NCBI RefSeq assembly: GCF_022539315.1
Contig: NC_066317.1
Span: 69,793,000-69,856,999 of the forward strand
From: Serinus canaria
Taxonomy: Eukaryota > Chordata > Aves > Passeriformes > Fringillidae
Direction of reading: 5' to 3'
Length of the DNA stretch: 64,000 nt
A model generated the notes under the pieces. It was not told the origin of the DNA, searched no databases, and was given only the letters and a program-made list of their open reading frames with translations. Position numbers and translations under genes: made by a program. How positions within the stretch are numbered: position 1 is the first letter of the stretch; the number at the start of each line of letters is the position of its first letter. Shown piece by piece: positions 54,131-64,000 of the stretch.

Positions 54131-54189
54131 AACCAACACCTCCCACCCCCCCAGCGCGGTCACAGCCCCGCCAGGAGCCATCAGCTCCG

Positions 54190-54465
54190 CTGTCCCCTCC
54201 TGTCCCCTCCTGTCCCCGCCGCCCGGCCGGGATTAGGGGCGGGCAGCAAATCCCGGCCCCGCTGCTCCGGGGAAGGCCGGGCACGTTCCCGGGCCCGGTG
54301 CCAAAGCCGCGGCCTCCCGGTCACCTCCTGACCCGGCCCCGCTCGGCACGGCCCGGCCTCCATGTGACGGGAGGATTTGGCTCAGCGAGCGCGGCCCGGG
54401 GCCGGGCGGGGAGGGAGGGAGGGGGACGGAGGGAGCTCAGAGAGAGCCCGGAGGTAATCGCTGGC
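54190..54465. promoter_or_regulatory. small CpG island
   Basis: CpG-dense unique sequence between two tandem arrays, with no ORF of note. It could be an orphan promoter or enhancer. Confidence 0.3.
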
Positions 54466-54474
54466 ACCGTGCCC

Positions 54475-55140
54475 ACCACACGGGCTGGCACGGGTCAGAG
54501 CAGCCTGGCACCGCGATTCCTGCAGGGCTGGCACGGGTCAGAGCAGCCTGGCACCGCGATTCCTGCAGGGTTGGCACGGGTCAGACCAGCCTAGCATGGG
54601 TTAAACTATCCATTCACCCCAATTCCTGCAGGGTTGGCACGGGTTAGAGCAGCCTGGCACCGCAATTCCTACAGGGCTGGCACGGGTCAGCTGGAGGTGG
54701 GAACAGGGGCTGGAAATGGAAACGAGGATGGGGACAGGGACCAGGACAGGTCAGAGCAGCCTGGCACAGGTTAAACTATCCAGGCACCCCAATTCCTGCA
54801 GGGTTGGCACGGGTTAGAGCAGCCTGGCACCGCGATTCCTGCAGGGTTGGCACGGGTCAGACCAGCCTGGCATGGGTTAAACTATCCATTCACCCCAATT
54901 CCTGCAGGGCTGGCACGGGTTAGAGCAGTCTGGCACCGTAATTCCTGCAGCCCTGGCATGGATTAAACCATCCAGGAACCCCAATTCCTGATCCCCCTCT
55001 GTCCCGGGTGTTCCTGCAGCCCTGGCACGGGTTAAAGCAGCCAAGCACCCCCGTTCCTGCAGGGCTGGCACGGGTTAGACCAGCCTGGCACCTCAATTTC
55101 TGCAGGGCTGGCACGGGTTAAACCAGCCGGGCACCCCAAC
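54475..55140. repeat. 43-bp minisatellite, about 13 copies
   Basis: GGCTGGCACGGGTCAGAGCA followed by GCCTGGCACCGCGATTCCTGCAG. One block is interrupted at 54680-54750 by GGACAGGGACCAGG sequence. Confidence 0.95.
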
Positions 55141-55524
55141 CCATTCCCGGCTGCTCCCGGCCTTTCCCAGCTCGCCTGTTCCCCTGGCTCCAGGCGGGAT
55201 GGAGACCCCAGAACCGCTGGGATCACCCCCAAACCCCACCCCGAGCCCCCCAAATCCCAGGATTCCACCCCTGCCCTGCTGGGAACAGCCGGGATCTCTT
55301 CCCACTCCCTGTGCGGGCTCGGCAGCACCCAACAGCCCCCCGATCCCGATTCCAATCCTGCTCCCAATCCCCATCCCACTTCCGCTCCTCATCCCAATCC
55401 AGACCCTAATCCCAATCCCAATCCCAATCCTGATCCCGCTCCCCTTCCCCCTCCCGATCCCAATCCCAATCTCGATCCCGCTCCAGGGGAATACAGGCTG
55501 GAATTCTCGAGTTCCAGGCCGGGA

Positions 55525-55890
55525 AAGCGGGAGGAAGAGCAGGAGGAGGAGGAGGAGGAGGAGGAGGAGGAGAAGGAGGAGGAGGAGGAAGAGCAGGAGG
55601 AGGAGGAGTAGGAGGAAGAGCAGCAGGAGGAGGAGGAGGAGGAAGAGCAGGAGGAGGAGGAGGAGGAAGAGCAGGAGGAAGAGCAGCAGGAGGAGGAGGA
55701 GGAGGAAGAGCAGCAGCAGGAGGAGGAGGAGGAAGAGCAGGAAGAAGAGCAGGAGGAGGAGGAAGAGCAGGAGGAAGAGCAGCAGGAGGAGGAGGAGGAA
55801 GAGCAGCAGGAGGAGGAGGAAGAGCAGCAGGAGGAGGAGGAGGAGGAGGATGAGGAGGAGGAAGAGCAGCAGGAGGAGGAGGGGAGGGAG
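55525..55890. repeat. (GAGGAG/GAAGAGCAG)n purine-rich array
   Basis: GAG trinucleotides with regular GAAGAGCAG insertions. The poly-Leu minus-strand frame is an artefact. Confidence 0.95.
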
Positions 55891-56234
55891 CGGCGCCGGG
55901 GGCTCGGCGGGCGCAGGTGGCCGAGGAGGACGCGGGGTGGTGGCGCTGGCGGTGGCGGCGCTGGGGGCGGTGGCTCTGGAGCGGAGGGTCCCTGGAAAGG
56001 TGAGCGCCAGCCCGAGGCAGGGAGCGGCCGGGTCACCTTTGTCACCAGCCGGACGCAGGTGACAAAGTCTGACCCTGCTGCCCCTCGGTGCTCGCGGGGA
56101 TCGCGGGGAGGAGGCGGCGCTGGCGCGGGGGGGAGGGTTGGTGACACCGCCCTGTCGCCTCCGCGCTGTCACCACCCTGCCAGAGAGCTGTCACCGCCCT
56201 GCCACCCTGCTCGTGACCCTGCTGGCCGTGCTGG

Positions 56235-56650
56235 CCCTGGGCAGGGGACGGAGTGGGGACAGGGATGGGGACACGCGTGGGGACACGGGTGAGGATAATG
56301 AGAGAAGAGGGGACAGGGATGGGGACAGCGATGGGGACAAGGATGGGGACGGATTGGGGACAGGGATGGGGACAGGGGTGGAGACACGGGTGAGGATAAT
56401 GAGAGAAGAGGGGACAAGGGATGGGGACAAGGATGGGGACAGGGATAGGACTGGAGATGGGGATGGGGACAGGGATGGGGACAGGGATGGGGACAGAGAG
56501 AGAAATGGGGTCAGGGACGGAGCTGGAGGTGGGGACAGGGGCTGGAAATGGAAACGAGGATGGGGACAGGGACCAGGGCTGGCACGGGCGCAGGACTGGG
56601 GACAGGGATGGGGACACGGACCGGGACAAGGACAGTGACAGGGGTGGGGA
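56235..56650. repeat. GGGGACAGGGAT 12-bp minisatellite
   Basis: Degenerate GGGGACAGGGATG units. It includes an ATAATGAGAGAAGAGGGGAC phrase present twice (56295 and 56395). Confidence 0.92.
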
Positions 56651-57205
56651 CAGCCCAGCACGCTGCTCTGGCAGCGGAACGGGCACAGAACGGGGCACGA
56701 AACACCCACGGGAGCTCCGATCCCAAATCCCCCCCATTCCCGGGAAGCTCCGGCTCCGCATCCCAAAGCCACATCCCCCGGTCGTGGCCGTGTCCGGTGG
56801 CCGCAGGGTGACCTCTAATGGCAGCGGGGACACGGCCAGAGGACACACGGCCCGAGGGGACACCCAGCTGCCACCAGCAGACAGAGTCCCCAGCCCCAGG
56901 TCCCCTCATCCCAGACACCGAGGGGACACGGGTGGCTTGGGGACCCCAGTGTCCCCCTCTCCAAGGGGACAGCGGGATGGATGGCAGGGAAAAGGGACAG
57001 GTGGTGACAAACAGGACGTGCCCAGCACCGGGAGGTTGGATTTTATTCTTTTCCCGGAGTTTCCCAGCCCGGAGGTGTCACTGGATCCACCGGGGAGGGA
57101 CGAGGGGCTGGAGGGGGCCGGGGGATCCCCGGGGTGTCCCTGGGTCCAGCCAGGATCGGGAAATTCCAGCGGCCACAGCTGGCCTGGGGACCAAGAGCCA
57201 CCGGG
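56650..57205. other. 3' flank and 3' UTR of the sialoadhesin-like gene
   Basis: A minus-strand AATAAA at 57047-57042 lies about 160 bases after the inferred stop and is the likely poly(A) signal. No other gene is seen. Confidence 0.5.
57042..57047 (-). terminator. poly(A) signal of sialoadhesin-like gene
   Basis: AATAAA on the minus strand, 160 bases downstream of the predicted stop codon, followed by sequence containing GTCCTGTTTGTC. Confidence 0.55.
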
Positions 57206-57223
57206 TCAGGACGCTCCATCCAT
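57206..57223 (-). CDS. Siglec-like last coding exon (6 codons)
   Basis: Acceptor CCTTTTCCAG, then MDGAS and TGA, in phase 0 with the previous exon. The downstream poly(A) signal supports it, but a coding exon this small is inferred. Confidence 0.5.
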   Translation of the reverse strand: MDGAS

Positions 57224-60200
57224 CTGGAAAAGGTTGGGAGGGGCTGGGGACACCTCGTCCTTGTCTGGGGACACTGCTTAGGATGGGGGACACCCTGTCC
57301 TCGGCAGGGGACACCCTGTCCATGTTTGGAGGTGCTCTGCTCATGTCTAGGGACACCCTGTCCTTTTCTGGGGACACCCTGCCCTTGGCTGGGGACATCC
57401 TGTCCACACCTGGGGACACCCTGCCTGTGTCTAGGGACACCCTGTCTATGTCTGGGGACACCCTGTCTATGTCTGGGGACATCCTGTCCACGTCTGGGGA
57501 CACTCTGCCATGGTTGGGGACATTCTGTCTATGTCTTGGGACACCCTGTCCATGGCTGGGGACACTCTGTCTGTGTCTGGGGACACCCTGTCTGTGTCTG
57601 GGGACACCCTGTCCCCGTCTGGAGACACTCTGTCCACATCTGGGGACACTCTGTCCATGTCTGGGGACACTCTGCCATGGTTGGGGACACCCTGTCTGTG
57701 TCTGGGGACACTGCTCATACCTGGGGACACCCTGTCCTTAGCTGGGACACCCTGCCCGTGGCTGGGGACACTCCGTGGGGACAGAGGACATGCTGGGAGG
57801 GGCTGCCATCCCTCTGTGCCACGAAGTCTCTCTGGAATGAGGCTGGCACGGGGATTTTGGGTCCCCACATGGCTCTGTCCCTCCTGTCCCCAGGGGACAG
57901 AGGTGGCAGTGACAGCCACGGCTGTGGTGGCACCACGGGGCCACCAGACCAGGCTGGATCCTGGATCCACATCCCAGTCCCACACCGGGGATTCCTGGAA
58001 GGGACTTCCCGAGAGCTCAGGGGACCCGAGTGATGTCCCCAGGGCTGTCCCCAGGGCTGTCCCCAGTGATGTCCCCAGGGATGTCCCCAGGGCTGTCCCC
58101 AGCGCTGTCCCCACCTGTGGCAGGTCCTGTTTGCTCCTCAGCTCCAGGGTGTCCTCAGCCCGGGACCAGCTCCGGAATTTCCTGATCCTGCCAGGGAGCA
58201 CAGGGAGCTGCCACCACCCCGGGGTCCTTGTCACTGTGCCAGGGCCACTGTCCCACCACCCCAGGGGTCCTTGTCACCTTGCCAGAGCCACTGTCCCACC
58301 ACCCCGGGGTCCTTGTCACCATGCCAGGGTCACTGTCCCATCACCCCAGGGTCCTTGTCACCATGCCAGGGTCACTGTCCCACCACCCCGGGGTCCTTGT
58401 CACCGTGCCAGGGTCACTGTCCCACCACCCCAGGGGTCCTTGTCACCATGCCAGGGCCACTGTCCCACCACCCTGGGGTCCTTGTCACCACTCCAGGGTC
58501 ACTGTCCCACCACCCTGGGGTCCCTGTCCCCTGATCCCGTGGTCCCTGTGTCACCCTGGGGTCCCTGTCCCCTGATCCCGTGGTCCCTGTGCCACCCTAG
58601 GGTCCCTGTCCCCATGCCAGGGTCCCTGTGCCACCTTTGTGTCCCTGTTCCCCCACCCTGTGGGTCCTTTTAATGACATTGGGGTCCCTGTCCTCCCATC
58701 CTGGGGTCCCTGTCCCCCCACCCTGAGGTCCCTTGTCCCCCACCCCACCCCATCCAGGACGTCACCTGGGCCACACCTTCATGGCCAGCAGGGCCACGGT
58801 GGCGATGGCCACGATGGCCACGAGCAGCCCGGACAGGACACGGAAGGTCCTCAGGTGGCTCAGAGCTGGGGACAGAGATGGGGACAGTGCCAGCGGGACC
58901 CCCAGACCTCGGGGTGCCCCAAGAGGGGTGAAGGGGACACTGAGGTGACAAAGTGGGGGACAGGCAGCATTTGGGGTAAGGACACACCTGGGGGGAAGTC
59001 ACAGGTGGGGACAATTTCTCCTGGCTGCCATTGTCCCCTGTCCTAAAGCCCACCCTACCAGGGACAGGAGATGTCCCCAACACAGCCACAAGTGCCACCC
59101 CTCCTATTTCGCCCTTTGTCCCCATTCCACTTCCCAATTCCAGGGATTTTTTGGGATCCCCACTCACTGTGGACATCGAAGTCAGCGCTGGCCGTGGCGT
59201 TGCCCAGGGCGTTGGTGGCCACGCAGACGTAGCGTCCCCCCGCCCCTGTCCCCACGGCCATCAGCTCCACCCGCAGGGCGTTGTGCGAGGGGGTGGCCCG
59301 CACCCCCGGGGTGACAGCAGGGGACAGGCTGGTGGCCAGCAGGTGGCCGTGGTGGAGCAGGGCCAGCGAGGAGGGCGGGTGGCTCTGGGCCGTGCACAGC
59401 ACGATGGCCCCGCGTCCGTTCTGGTTCTCCAGGAAGGTGCTCACCGAGACGGCCCGAGGAGGGTCTGGGGAGGGGACAGCGAGGGTGGCACTGGGACATC
59501 GGGTGGGACACTCGCAGCTGGCCTGGCTGGCCACCAAAAGTGGTTTAAAATGGATTTGTCCCATCCAAACCCTCTCCAGTTCTTGTCTGGCCGCCCCAAA
59601 GTTGGAGAATCTTCCTGACTTGGAGCTTTTGGGCTCTGAATCTGATTTTTGGGGGCCAATCCTAAGAAAAGCCCCAAATTCCTTTCCCAGAAGCTTCCCA
59701 CCGCATCCCTCCTCCAGCCTGGATCATCATCACACCCTCTGCTCCCACCTCCAGCTGGAGAACCCCTCAGGTTGGAGCTTTTTTAGCCCCCAAATCCAAC
59801 TTCTGAAGGACCAATCCTAAAAAAAAACCCAAATCCCCTTCCCCAGGTCACCAAGAGCTTCCTAACTCATCCCTTCTCCATCCTGGCTCATCCCCACCCC
59901 ATCCATCCCCACCCTGGTGCCCTCCCATGTTCCCCAGCCCCTCATTCCACGCCCAACCAGAAAATTCCTCAGCTCTGGAGCATTTGTGCCCCCAAATCTG
60001 CCTTAAAAAAACCCCAAAGGGAGAGGAGCAGGGCAGGAAGAGGAAGAGGAGGAAACTCCCCTTGCCTTGCGGAGGTGACACGTGTGACAGGGGTTTGGGG
60101 CACGCCTGGTGGCGCTGGGGACACTCACAGAGGACGCTGAGGCTGAGGGGGACAGAGGTGGCCGTGCCCCATGTCCCGCTGGCCTGGCACTGGTAGGAGC

Positions 60201-62179
60201 CGGCGTCGGAGCTGGACACGGGGCTGAGGACGAAGGAGCCGGACGGTCCCTCCCAAAGCCACCGCCCGTCGCGGTACCACGTGTAGTTGACACCTTTGTC
60301 CCCCCAGGCGGTGGCCGAGCAGCTCATGGTGGCCCTGGTGCCCTCGGGGACTTCCTGCGACGGCTCCACCGTCAGCGTGACCCCTGAGGAGGGACATTGG
60401 GGACTCCAGAATGCCCGGGGAGCTCCCGGAGCGCCGTTCCCACGGGGACACCCCCACACCTTACTTGGGGACTCGGGGACACCTCACCTGGCACTTGCAG
60501 CCGCAGGGACGCGGTGGCCGAGCCGCGGCTGTTGGTGGCCGAGCACAAGTAGAGCCCCGCGTCCCCAGGCTCCAGCCCCGCCATCCCCACCCGCAGCGAC
60601 GTGGGGGTGGCCCGGACCTCGAAGCGGGGGTCAGAGGGGCCGAGGCTGGTGGCCAGGGGTGGGTGGCCCTGTCCCCTGCTCACGGCGATGTCCGGCGGGG
60701 GGACACCGTCGGCCGAGCAGAGCAGCACCGCCTGTCGCCCCCCGCGGGGCTCCACCAGCGCCACAAAGCTGGGCTCCTGCGGGGCATCTGCGGCGACAAG
60801 GACAGCGCGTGTCCCCTCACCCCCCGCCGGGCGACAAGCGGCGAGGGGAGGAGGTCACCCCCGGGGCAGGGGCTGCGCTGTCGCCGCGTGTCGCGGGGTG
60901 GCGACACAAGACCGGGCAGCGGCATCTCCCCGCGGGGGTGGCGTGTCCCGGTGTCCCCTCCCGCCCCCCCCGGAGGTGTCGCCCCCCACTCACAGAGCAC
61001 GGCGAGGGCCACGGGGGGGGCGCGGGGCCCCCGGCCCGCCCGGCAGCCGTAGAGCCCCGCGTCGGAGCGGTGGCCGCGGAGCCCCAGCGAGGGCTCGGGT
61101 CCCTCTGTCACCCACCGCCCGTTCTTGAACCACGTGTAGAGGGTCCCCGGCTGCGCGTGAGGGGCCTGGCACGTCAGGGTCACCTCTGTCCCCTCCGCCA
61201 CCTCGGCCGAGGGTCGCACCAGCACCCTGGTGGCTGCGGGGATCGGAGAGGATTTTGGTCACCTTTTCCCTTTGAAGCCCCCAGCCCCAAATTGGTGTCC
61301 GGAACCTCCAGCTCCTCCAGAATTGGGTACCCCGAATCCTGCGCCCTTCAACGCCCCCCTGGCAGTGTCCCCAAGCCCTTGTCCCCCTCCTCACCTTGCA
61401 CCCGGAGCGTGAGGGACGCGTGGGTGTCGCCGAGGGCGCTCCGTGCCTGGCACTCGTATTCGCCCTCATCCTCCTCCGAGGCTTCCCGGAATTCCAAGCG
61501 CAGCGCGTTGGGAGAGGGGGACACTCGGACGCTCTGCCGGGGGCTGTCACCTCCCCTGGCGGGGCTGGAGGCCACCAGGCGTCCCCCCCTGAGCAGGGTG
61601 AGCTGGGCCGGGGGGTGGCTGTCCACGGCGCACAGCAGGATGGTGGCCGTCCCCTGGCTGCTCTCCACGAAGGATTGCAGCCGCAGGTTCCTGGGGGGGT
61701 CTGCGGGGCGGGAAAAACGTGGAGAAGGGGATAATCATGGAATTGGTTGGGTTGGGAAAGCCCTCGGAGCTCACCAAGTGTCCCCCCAGCGCTGTCCCAG
61801 GCCACCGCTGAGCGCGTCCCCAAGGGTGGAACTCCACCGCTGGGCTTTCCAGGAGGGAAAATTCCAAAATTCCCAATCTCCAACCCAAACCTCCCCTGGC
61901 ACAGCTTCGGGCTGTGTCCCTTGGTCCTGTCCTTGCTCCCGACCCCCCTGGCTGTCCCCTCCTGGCAGGAGCTGTGCAGAGCCACCAGGTCCCCCCCCGA
62001 TCCCCCTTTTCTCCAGGCCCCTTTCCCAGCTCCCTCAGCTTTTCCTGCTGCTCCAGCCCTTTCATGCCAGGGATCCCCCATGCTCCAGAGAGGAAGATTT
62101 ATAAATTAACACCATCTTTTTCTCATTAAAAAAGGGGAAAAAAAAATTCTCACGTTCTGACTCGCAGCAACTTTTTTTC

Positions 62180-62220
<41 letters not shown>

Positions 62221-62778
62221 CAAAGTCTGGTTTTAATTTTCCCAGTCAGGGATAAAAAAAAAAAAAAAATCCTAAATCCAGCATTAAAGCCAAGGATTTT
62301 CCTGCTGGGTTTGGTGTGGAGCACAAGGAACCTTGGAGAAGGTCCTGGAGTCCCTGGGCAGGTCTGGGGTGTAAAGTTTGCCTTAATTATCCTCTGGAAA
62401 AAATTTTTTTGTGCCGCCCTAATTAATTAATCCCCCCAAATTAAACCAGGCCTTCCTGCCCCACCTCTCCAGCCGCACCGAGGGGTGACACCAAGTGACA
62501 CGAAGGTGCCCCTGGGGACTCACAGAGGACGTTGAGGGTGGCAGGGGTGGCACTGTGGTTCCAGGCTGGGGTCCGTACGGAGCACTGGTAGGAGCCGGCG
62601 TCGGAGGCGGTGACCCCGGGGAAGGTGAGGTTTGGGGAAGAGCCGGTGCCCAGCCACACCTGGTTCCGGTACCAGGTGTAGCTCAGCACGTCCTGGTCCC
62701 CTCCTGCCACCGCGCAGGTGAGGGTGGCACTGTCCCCTTCCCGCACGTCTGGGGACGGCCAGATCCGGACCCGGGCGG
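57206..62778 (-). CDS. sialoadhesin-like Siglec (SIGLEC1 type), 3' half
   Basis: A type I membrane receptor of the Ig superfamily. Nine exons: 62524-62778, 61395-61700, 60994-61233, 60488-60787, 60129-60383, 59168-59464 (one Ig domain each), 58766-58865 (membrane span), 58115-58187 and 57206-57223 (tail). All Ig exons are phase 1-1. Two domain types alternate: one with YTWYRN/YTWFKN and a Cys pair, one without Trp (LTLLRGG, LALLHHG) with joints like VLYPPR and VLYAPQ. That alternation and the NALRLE/ALRVEL words match the C2 region of sialoadhesin. The membrane exon reads LSGLLVAIVAIATVALLAMK. The tail RIRKFRSWSRAEDTLELRSK has no tyrosine, so no ITIM, as in SIGLEC1 and unlike CD22 or MAG. The sialic-acid-binding V domain would lie right of the window. 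Family is confident, orthology likely. Confidence 0.85.
57240..57780. repeat. 21-bp minisatellite GGGGACACCCTGTCTATGTCT
   Basis: About 25 units in the intron before the last coding exon. The GGGGACA core recurs, as in other arrays of the window. Confidence 0.95.
58115..58187 (-). CDS. Siglec-like exon, cytoplasmic tail
   Basis: Acceptor CCCTGGCAG, donor GTGGGGAC. IRKFRSWSRAEDTLELRSKQ then DLPQ. In phase with the membrane exon; basic near the membrane, no Tyr. Confidence 0.75.
58215..58735. repeat. 43-bp tandem repeat in Siglec-like intron
   Basis: GGGGTCCTTGTCACCATGCC followed by AGGGTCACTGTCCCACCACCC, about 8 copies, then degenerate GGTCCCTGTCCCC units. Confidence 0.95.
58766..58865 (-). 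CDS. Siglec-like exon, transmembrane segment
   Basis: Acceptor GTCCCCAG, donor GTGACG. LSHLRTFRVLSGLLVAIVAI then ATVALLAMKVWP. One hydrophobic span of about 20 residues ends in a single Lys at its inner edge. Confidence 0.87.
59168..59464 (-). CDS. Siglec-like exon, membrane-proximal Ig domain
   Basis: Acceptor GTCCCCTCCCCAG, donor GTGAGTGG. PPRAVSVSTFLENQNGRGAI, Cys in VLCTAQS, LALLHHGHLLATS, NALRVELMAV, YVCVATNALGNA. It corresponds to the last domain of sialoadhesin. Confidence 0.9.
59465..60128. repeat. degenerate long-unit repeat in Siglec-like intron
   Basis: Three related blocks of about 150-190 bp share GGAGCTTTTGGGCTC/GGAGCTTTTTTAGCCCCC and CCAATCCTAA words. No exon lies within. Confidence 0.6.
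60129..60383 (-). CDS. Siglec-like exon, Ig domain (Trp type)
   Basis: Acceptor TCCCTCCTCAG, donor GTGAGTG. VTLTVEPSQEVPEGTRATMS, YTWYRDGRWLWEGPSGSF, DAGSYQCQASG. Confidence 0.9.
60488..60787 (-). CDS. Siglec-like exon, Ig domain (non-Trp type)
   Basis: Acceptor GTCGCCGCAG, donor GTGAGG. APQEPSFVALVEPRGGRQAV, Cys in LLCSADG, TSLRVGMAGLEP, AGLYLCSATNSRGSA. Confidence 0.87.
60994..61233 (-). CDS. Siglec-like exon, Ig domain (Trp type, short)
   Basis: Acceptor ATCCCCGCAG, donor GTGAGTGG. TRVLVRPSAEVAEGTEVTLT, Cys in LTCQA, YTWFKNGRWVTEG, AGLYGCRAG. It is the shortest Ig exon (79 codons) and its last strand is Arg/Pro-rich. Confidence 0.87.
61395..61700 (-). CDS. Siglec-like exon, Ig domain (non-Trp type)
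   Basis: Acceptor GCCCCGCAG, donor GTGAGG. PPRNLRLQSFVESSQGTATI, Cys in LLCAV, LTLLRGGRLVASS, NALRLEFREAS, GEYECQARSALG. Confidence 0.9.
61725..62095 (-). mobile_element. CR1 LINE fragment
   Basis: TAATCATGGAATTGGTTGGG, AACCCAAACCTCCCCTGGCA, CCCTTGGTCCTGTCCTTGC and TCAGCTTTTCCTGCTGCTCC. It lies in the Siglec-like intron. Confidence 0.85.
62170..62270. repeat. poly-T and poly-A runs
   Basis: A run of about 40 T at 62177-62216 and about 18 A at 62251-62268. Confidence 0.9.
62524..62778 (-). CDS. Siglec-like exon, Ig domain (Trp type)
   Basis: Acceptor CCGTGCAG, donor GTGAGTCC. ARVRIWPSPDVREGDSATLT, Cys in LTCAV, YTWYRNQVWLG, DAGSYQCSV. Confidence 0.88.
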
Positions 62779-62811
62779 CTGCACGGGAGGGGGGGAAAAA
62801 TGGTGATCCCA

Positions 62812-63715
62812 CAATTCCCAGGAAAAAGTGGGGATCCCTCAGTTTCCAGGAAGAAGTGGGGATCCCTCAATTTCCAGGAAAAATGGGGATCCCTCAATTC
62901 CCAGGAAAAATGGTGATCCCTGAATTTTCAGGAAAAAGTGGGGATCCTTCAATTTCCAGGAAGAAGTGGTGATCCCTCATTTTCCAGGAAAAAGTGGGAT
63001 CCCTCAATTTCCAGGAAAAAGTGGGGATCCCTCAATTTCCAGGAAGAAGTGGGGATCCCTCAATTCCCAGGAAAAAGTGGGGATCCCTCAATTCCCAGGA
63101 AAAAGTGGTGATCCCTCAATTCCCAGGAAAAAGTGGGGATCCCTCAATTTCCAGGAAAAAGTGGTGATCCGTCAATTTCCAGGGAAAAGTGGGGATCCCT
63201 CAATTCCCAGGAAAAAGTGGGGATCCCTCAATTCCCAGGAAAAAGTGGGGATCCCTCAATTTCCAGGAAAAAGTGGGGATCCCTCAATTTCCAGGAAAAA
63301 GTCGGGATCCCTCAATTCCCAGGAAAAAGTGGGGATCCCTCAATTCCCAGGAAAAAGTCGGGACCCCTCAATTTCCAGGAAGAAGTGGGGATCCCTCAAT
63401 TCCCAGGAAAAAATAGTGATCCTTCAATTCCCAGGAAAAAGTGGGGATCCCTCAATTTCCAGGAAAAAGTGGGGATCCGTCAATTTCCAGGGAAAAATAG
63501 TGATCCTTCAATTCCCAGGAAAAAGTGGGGATCCCTCAATTCCCAGGAAAAATGGTGATCCCTCAATTTCCAGGAAAAAATAGTGATCCTTCAATTCCCA
63601 GGAAAAAGTGGGGATCCCTCAATTCCCAGGAAGAAGTGGGGATCCCTCAATTCCCAGGAAAAATGGTGATCCCTCAATTTTGAGGGAAAAGTGAGGTTTC
63701 CTCAATTTCCAGAGT
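62812..63715. repeat. 28-bp minisatellite, about 32 copies
   Basis: The unit is CCAGGAAAAAGTGGGGATCC followed by CTCAATTC. It is intronic and begins about 35 bp upstream of a Siglec-like Ig exon's acceptor. Confidence 0.97.
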
Positions 63716-63769
63716 GGGAAAGTCAGGGAGTTGCAGCGCAGTAAAAAGAGGGAACGGCCACCACGACCC

Positions 63770-63985
63770 GCAGGTGACACCATTCCCGTGGTGTTCCCAT
63801 GGATTTGTTTGGGATGCTCCATCCCTGGAAGTGTCCGAGGTCAGGATGGACAGGGCTTGGGGCAGCCTGGGATAGCGGAAGGTGTCCCTGTCCATGGCAG
63901 GGGTGGGATTGATGGGATTTAAGGTCTCTCCCCACCCAAACCATTCCATGACTCCGTGGTTCCATGATTCCCAGGGTGATGGCAG
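63770..63985 (+). mobile_element. CR1 LINE 3' end fragment
   Basis: ATGCTCCATCCCTGGAAGTG, GGGCTTGGGGCAGCCTGGGA and CAAACCATTCCATGACTCC, ending in a TTCCATGATTCC repeat typical of the CR1 3' end. Confidence 0.85.
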
Positions 63986-64000
63986 CAGGGCAGTGCCATG

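Noticed and set aside
55093..56175. 360-residue minus-strand frame with a poly-Leu core
   Set aside because: The core is the translated GAGGAG array and no family resemblance is seen.

Overview
This window is vertebrate, almost certainly avian, and most like a songbird. The evidence is short exons with canonical GT-AG borders, very high GC, CR1-type LINE fragments, and introns and intergenic DNA built almost wholly of GC-rich minisatellites. It reads like part of a microchromosome assembled from long reads. There is one gap of exactly 500 N at 11001-11500. None of the long open frames outside the exons below is a convincing gene; most are repeat translations.

Layout. (1) 105-4183, plus strand: the last four coding exons of TEX261, an ER-Golgi membrane protein. 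(2) 7167-10489, minus strand: the last six coding exons of a shootin-family gene, convergent with TEX261. Its penultimate exon carries about 277 codons of a pentapeptide minisatellite. (3) The 500-N gap. (4) 11631-20798, minus strand: coding exons 1-3 of ATP6V1B1, the kidney-type V-ATPase B subunit. Exons 4 onward are absent. (5) 24435-46761, minus strand: complete three-exon VAX2, an eye-patterning homeobox gene, with very large repeat-filled introns and a CpG-rich 5' region reaching about 50 kb. (6) 50.2-57.0 kb: intergenic DNA, mostly GGGGACA-type and GGGATCC-type tandem repeats. (7) 57206-62778, minus strand: the 3' half of a sialoadhesin-like (SIGLEC1-type) gene, with six Ig domains, a transmembrane exon and a short tail without tyrosine. 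It continues past the right edge.

The order VAX2 - ATP6V1B1 - TEX261, with TEX261 convergent, matches the mammalian VAX2-ATP6V1B1-ANKRD53-TEX261 block. The shootin-like gene lies where ANKRD53 would be expected. ATP6V1B1 loses its 3' end and the shootin-like gene its 5' end at the same gap, so the gap is either far longer than 500 bp or a wrong join. These genes are not a pathway; they are linked by conserved synteny.

Points worth a second look are the coding minisatellite, the gap, a near-palindromic bidirectional poly(A) signal between the convergent genes, homeodomain/MEF2-like motif clusters in unique islands of the VAX2 and ATP6V1B1 introns, several satellite-like arrays, and an implausible 530-bp T tract inside VAX2 intron 2.
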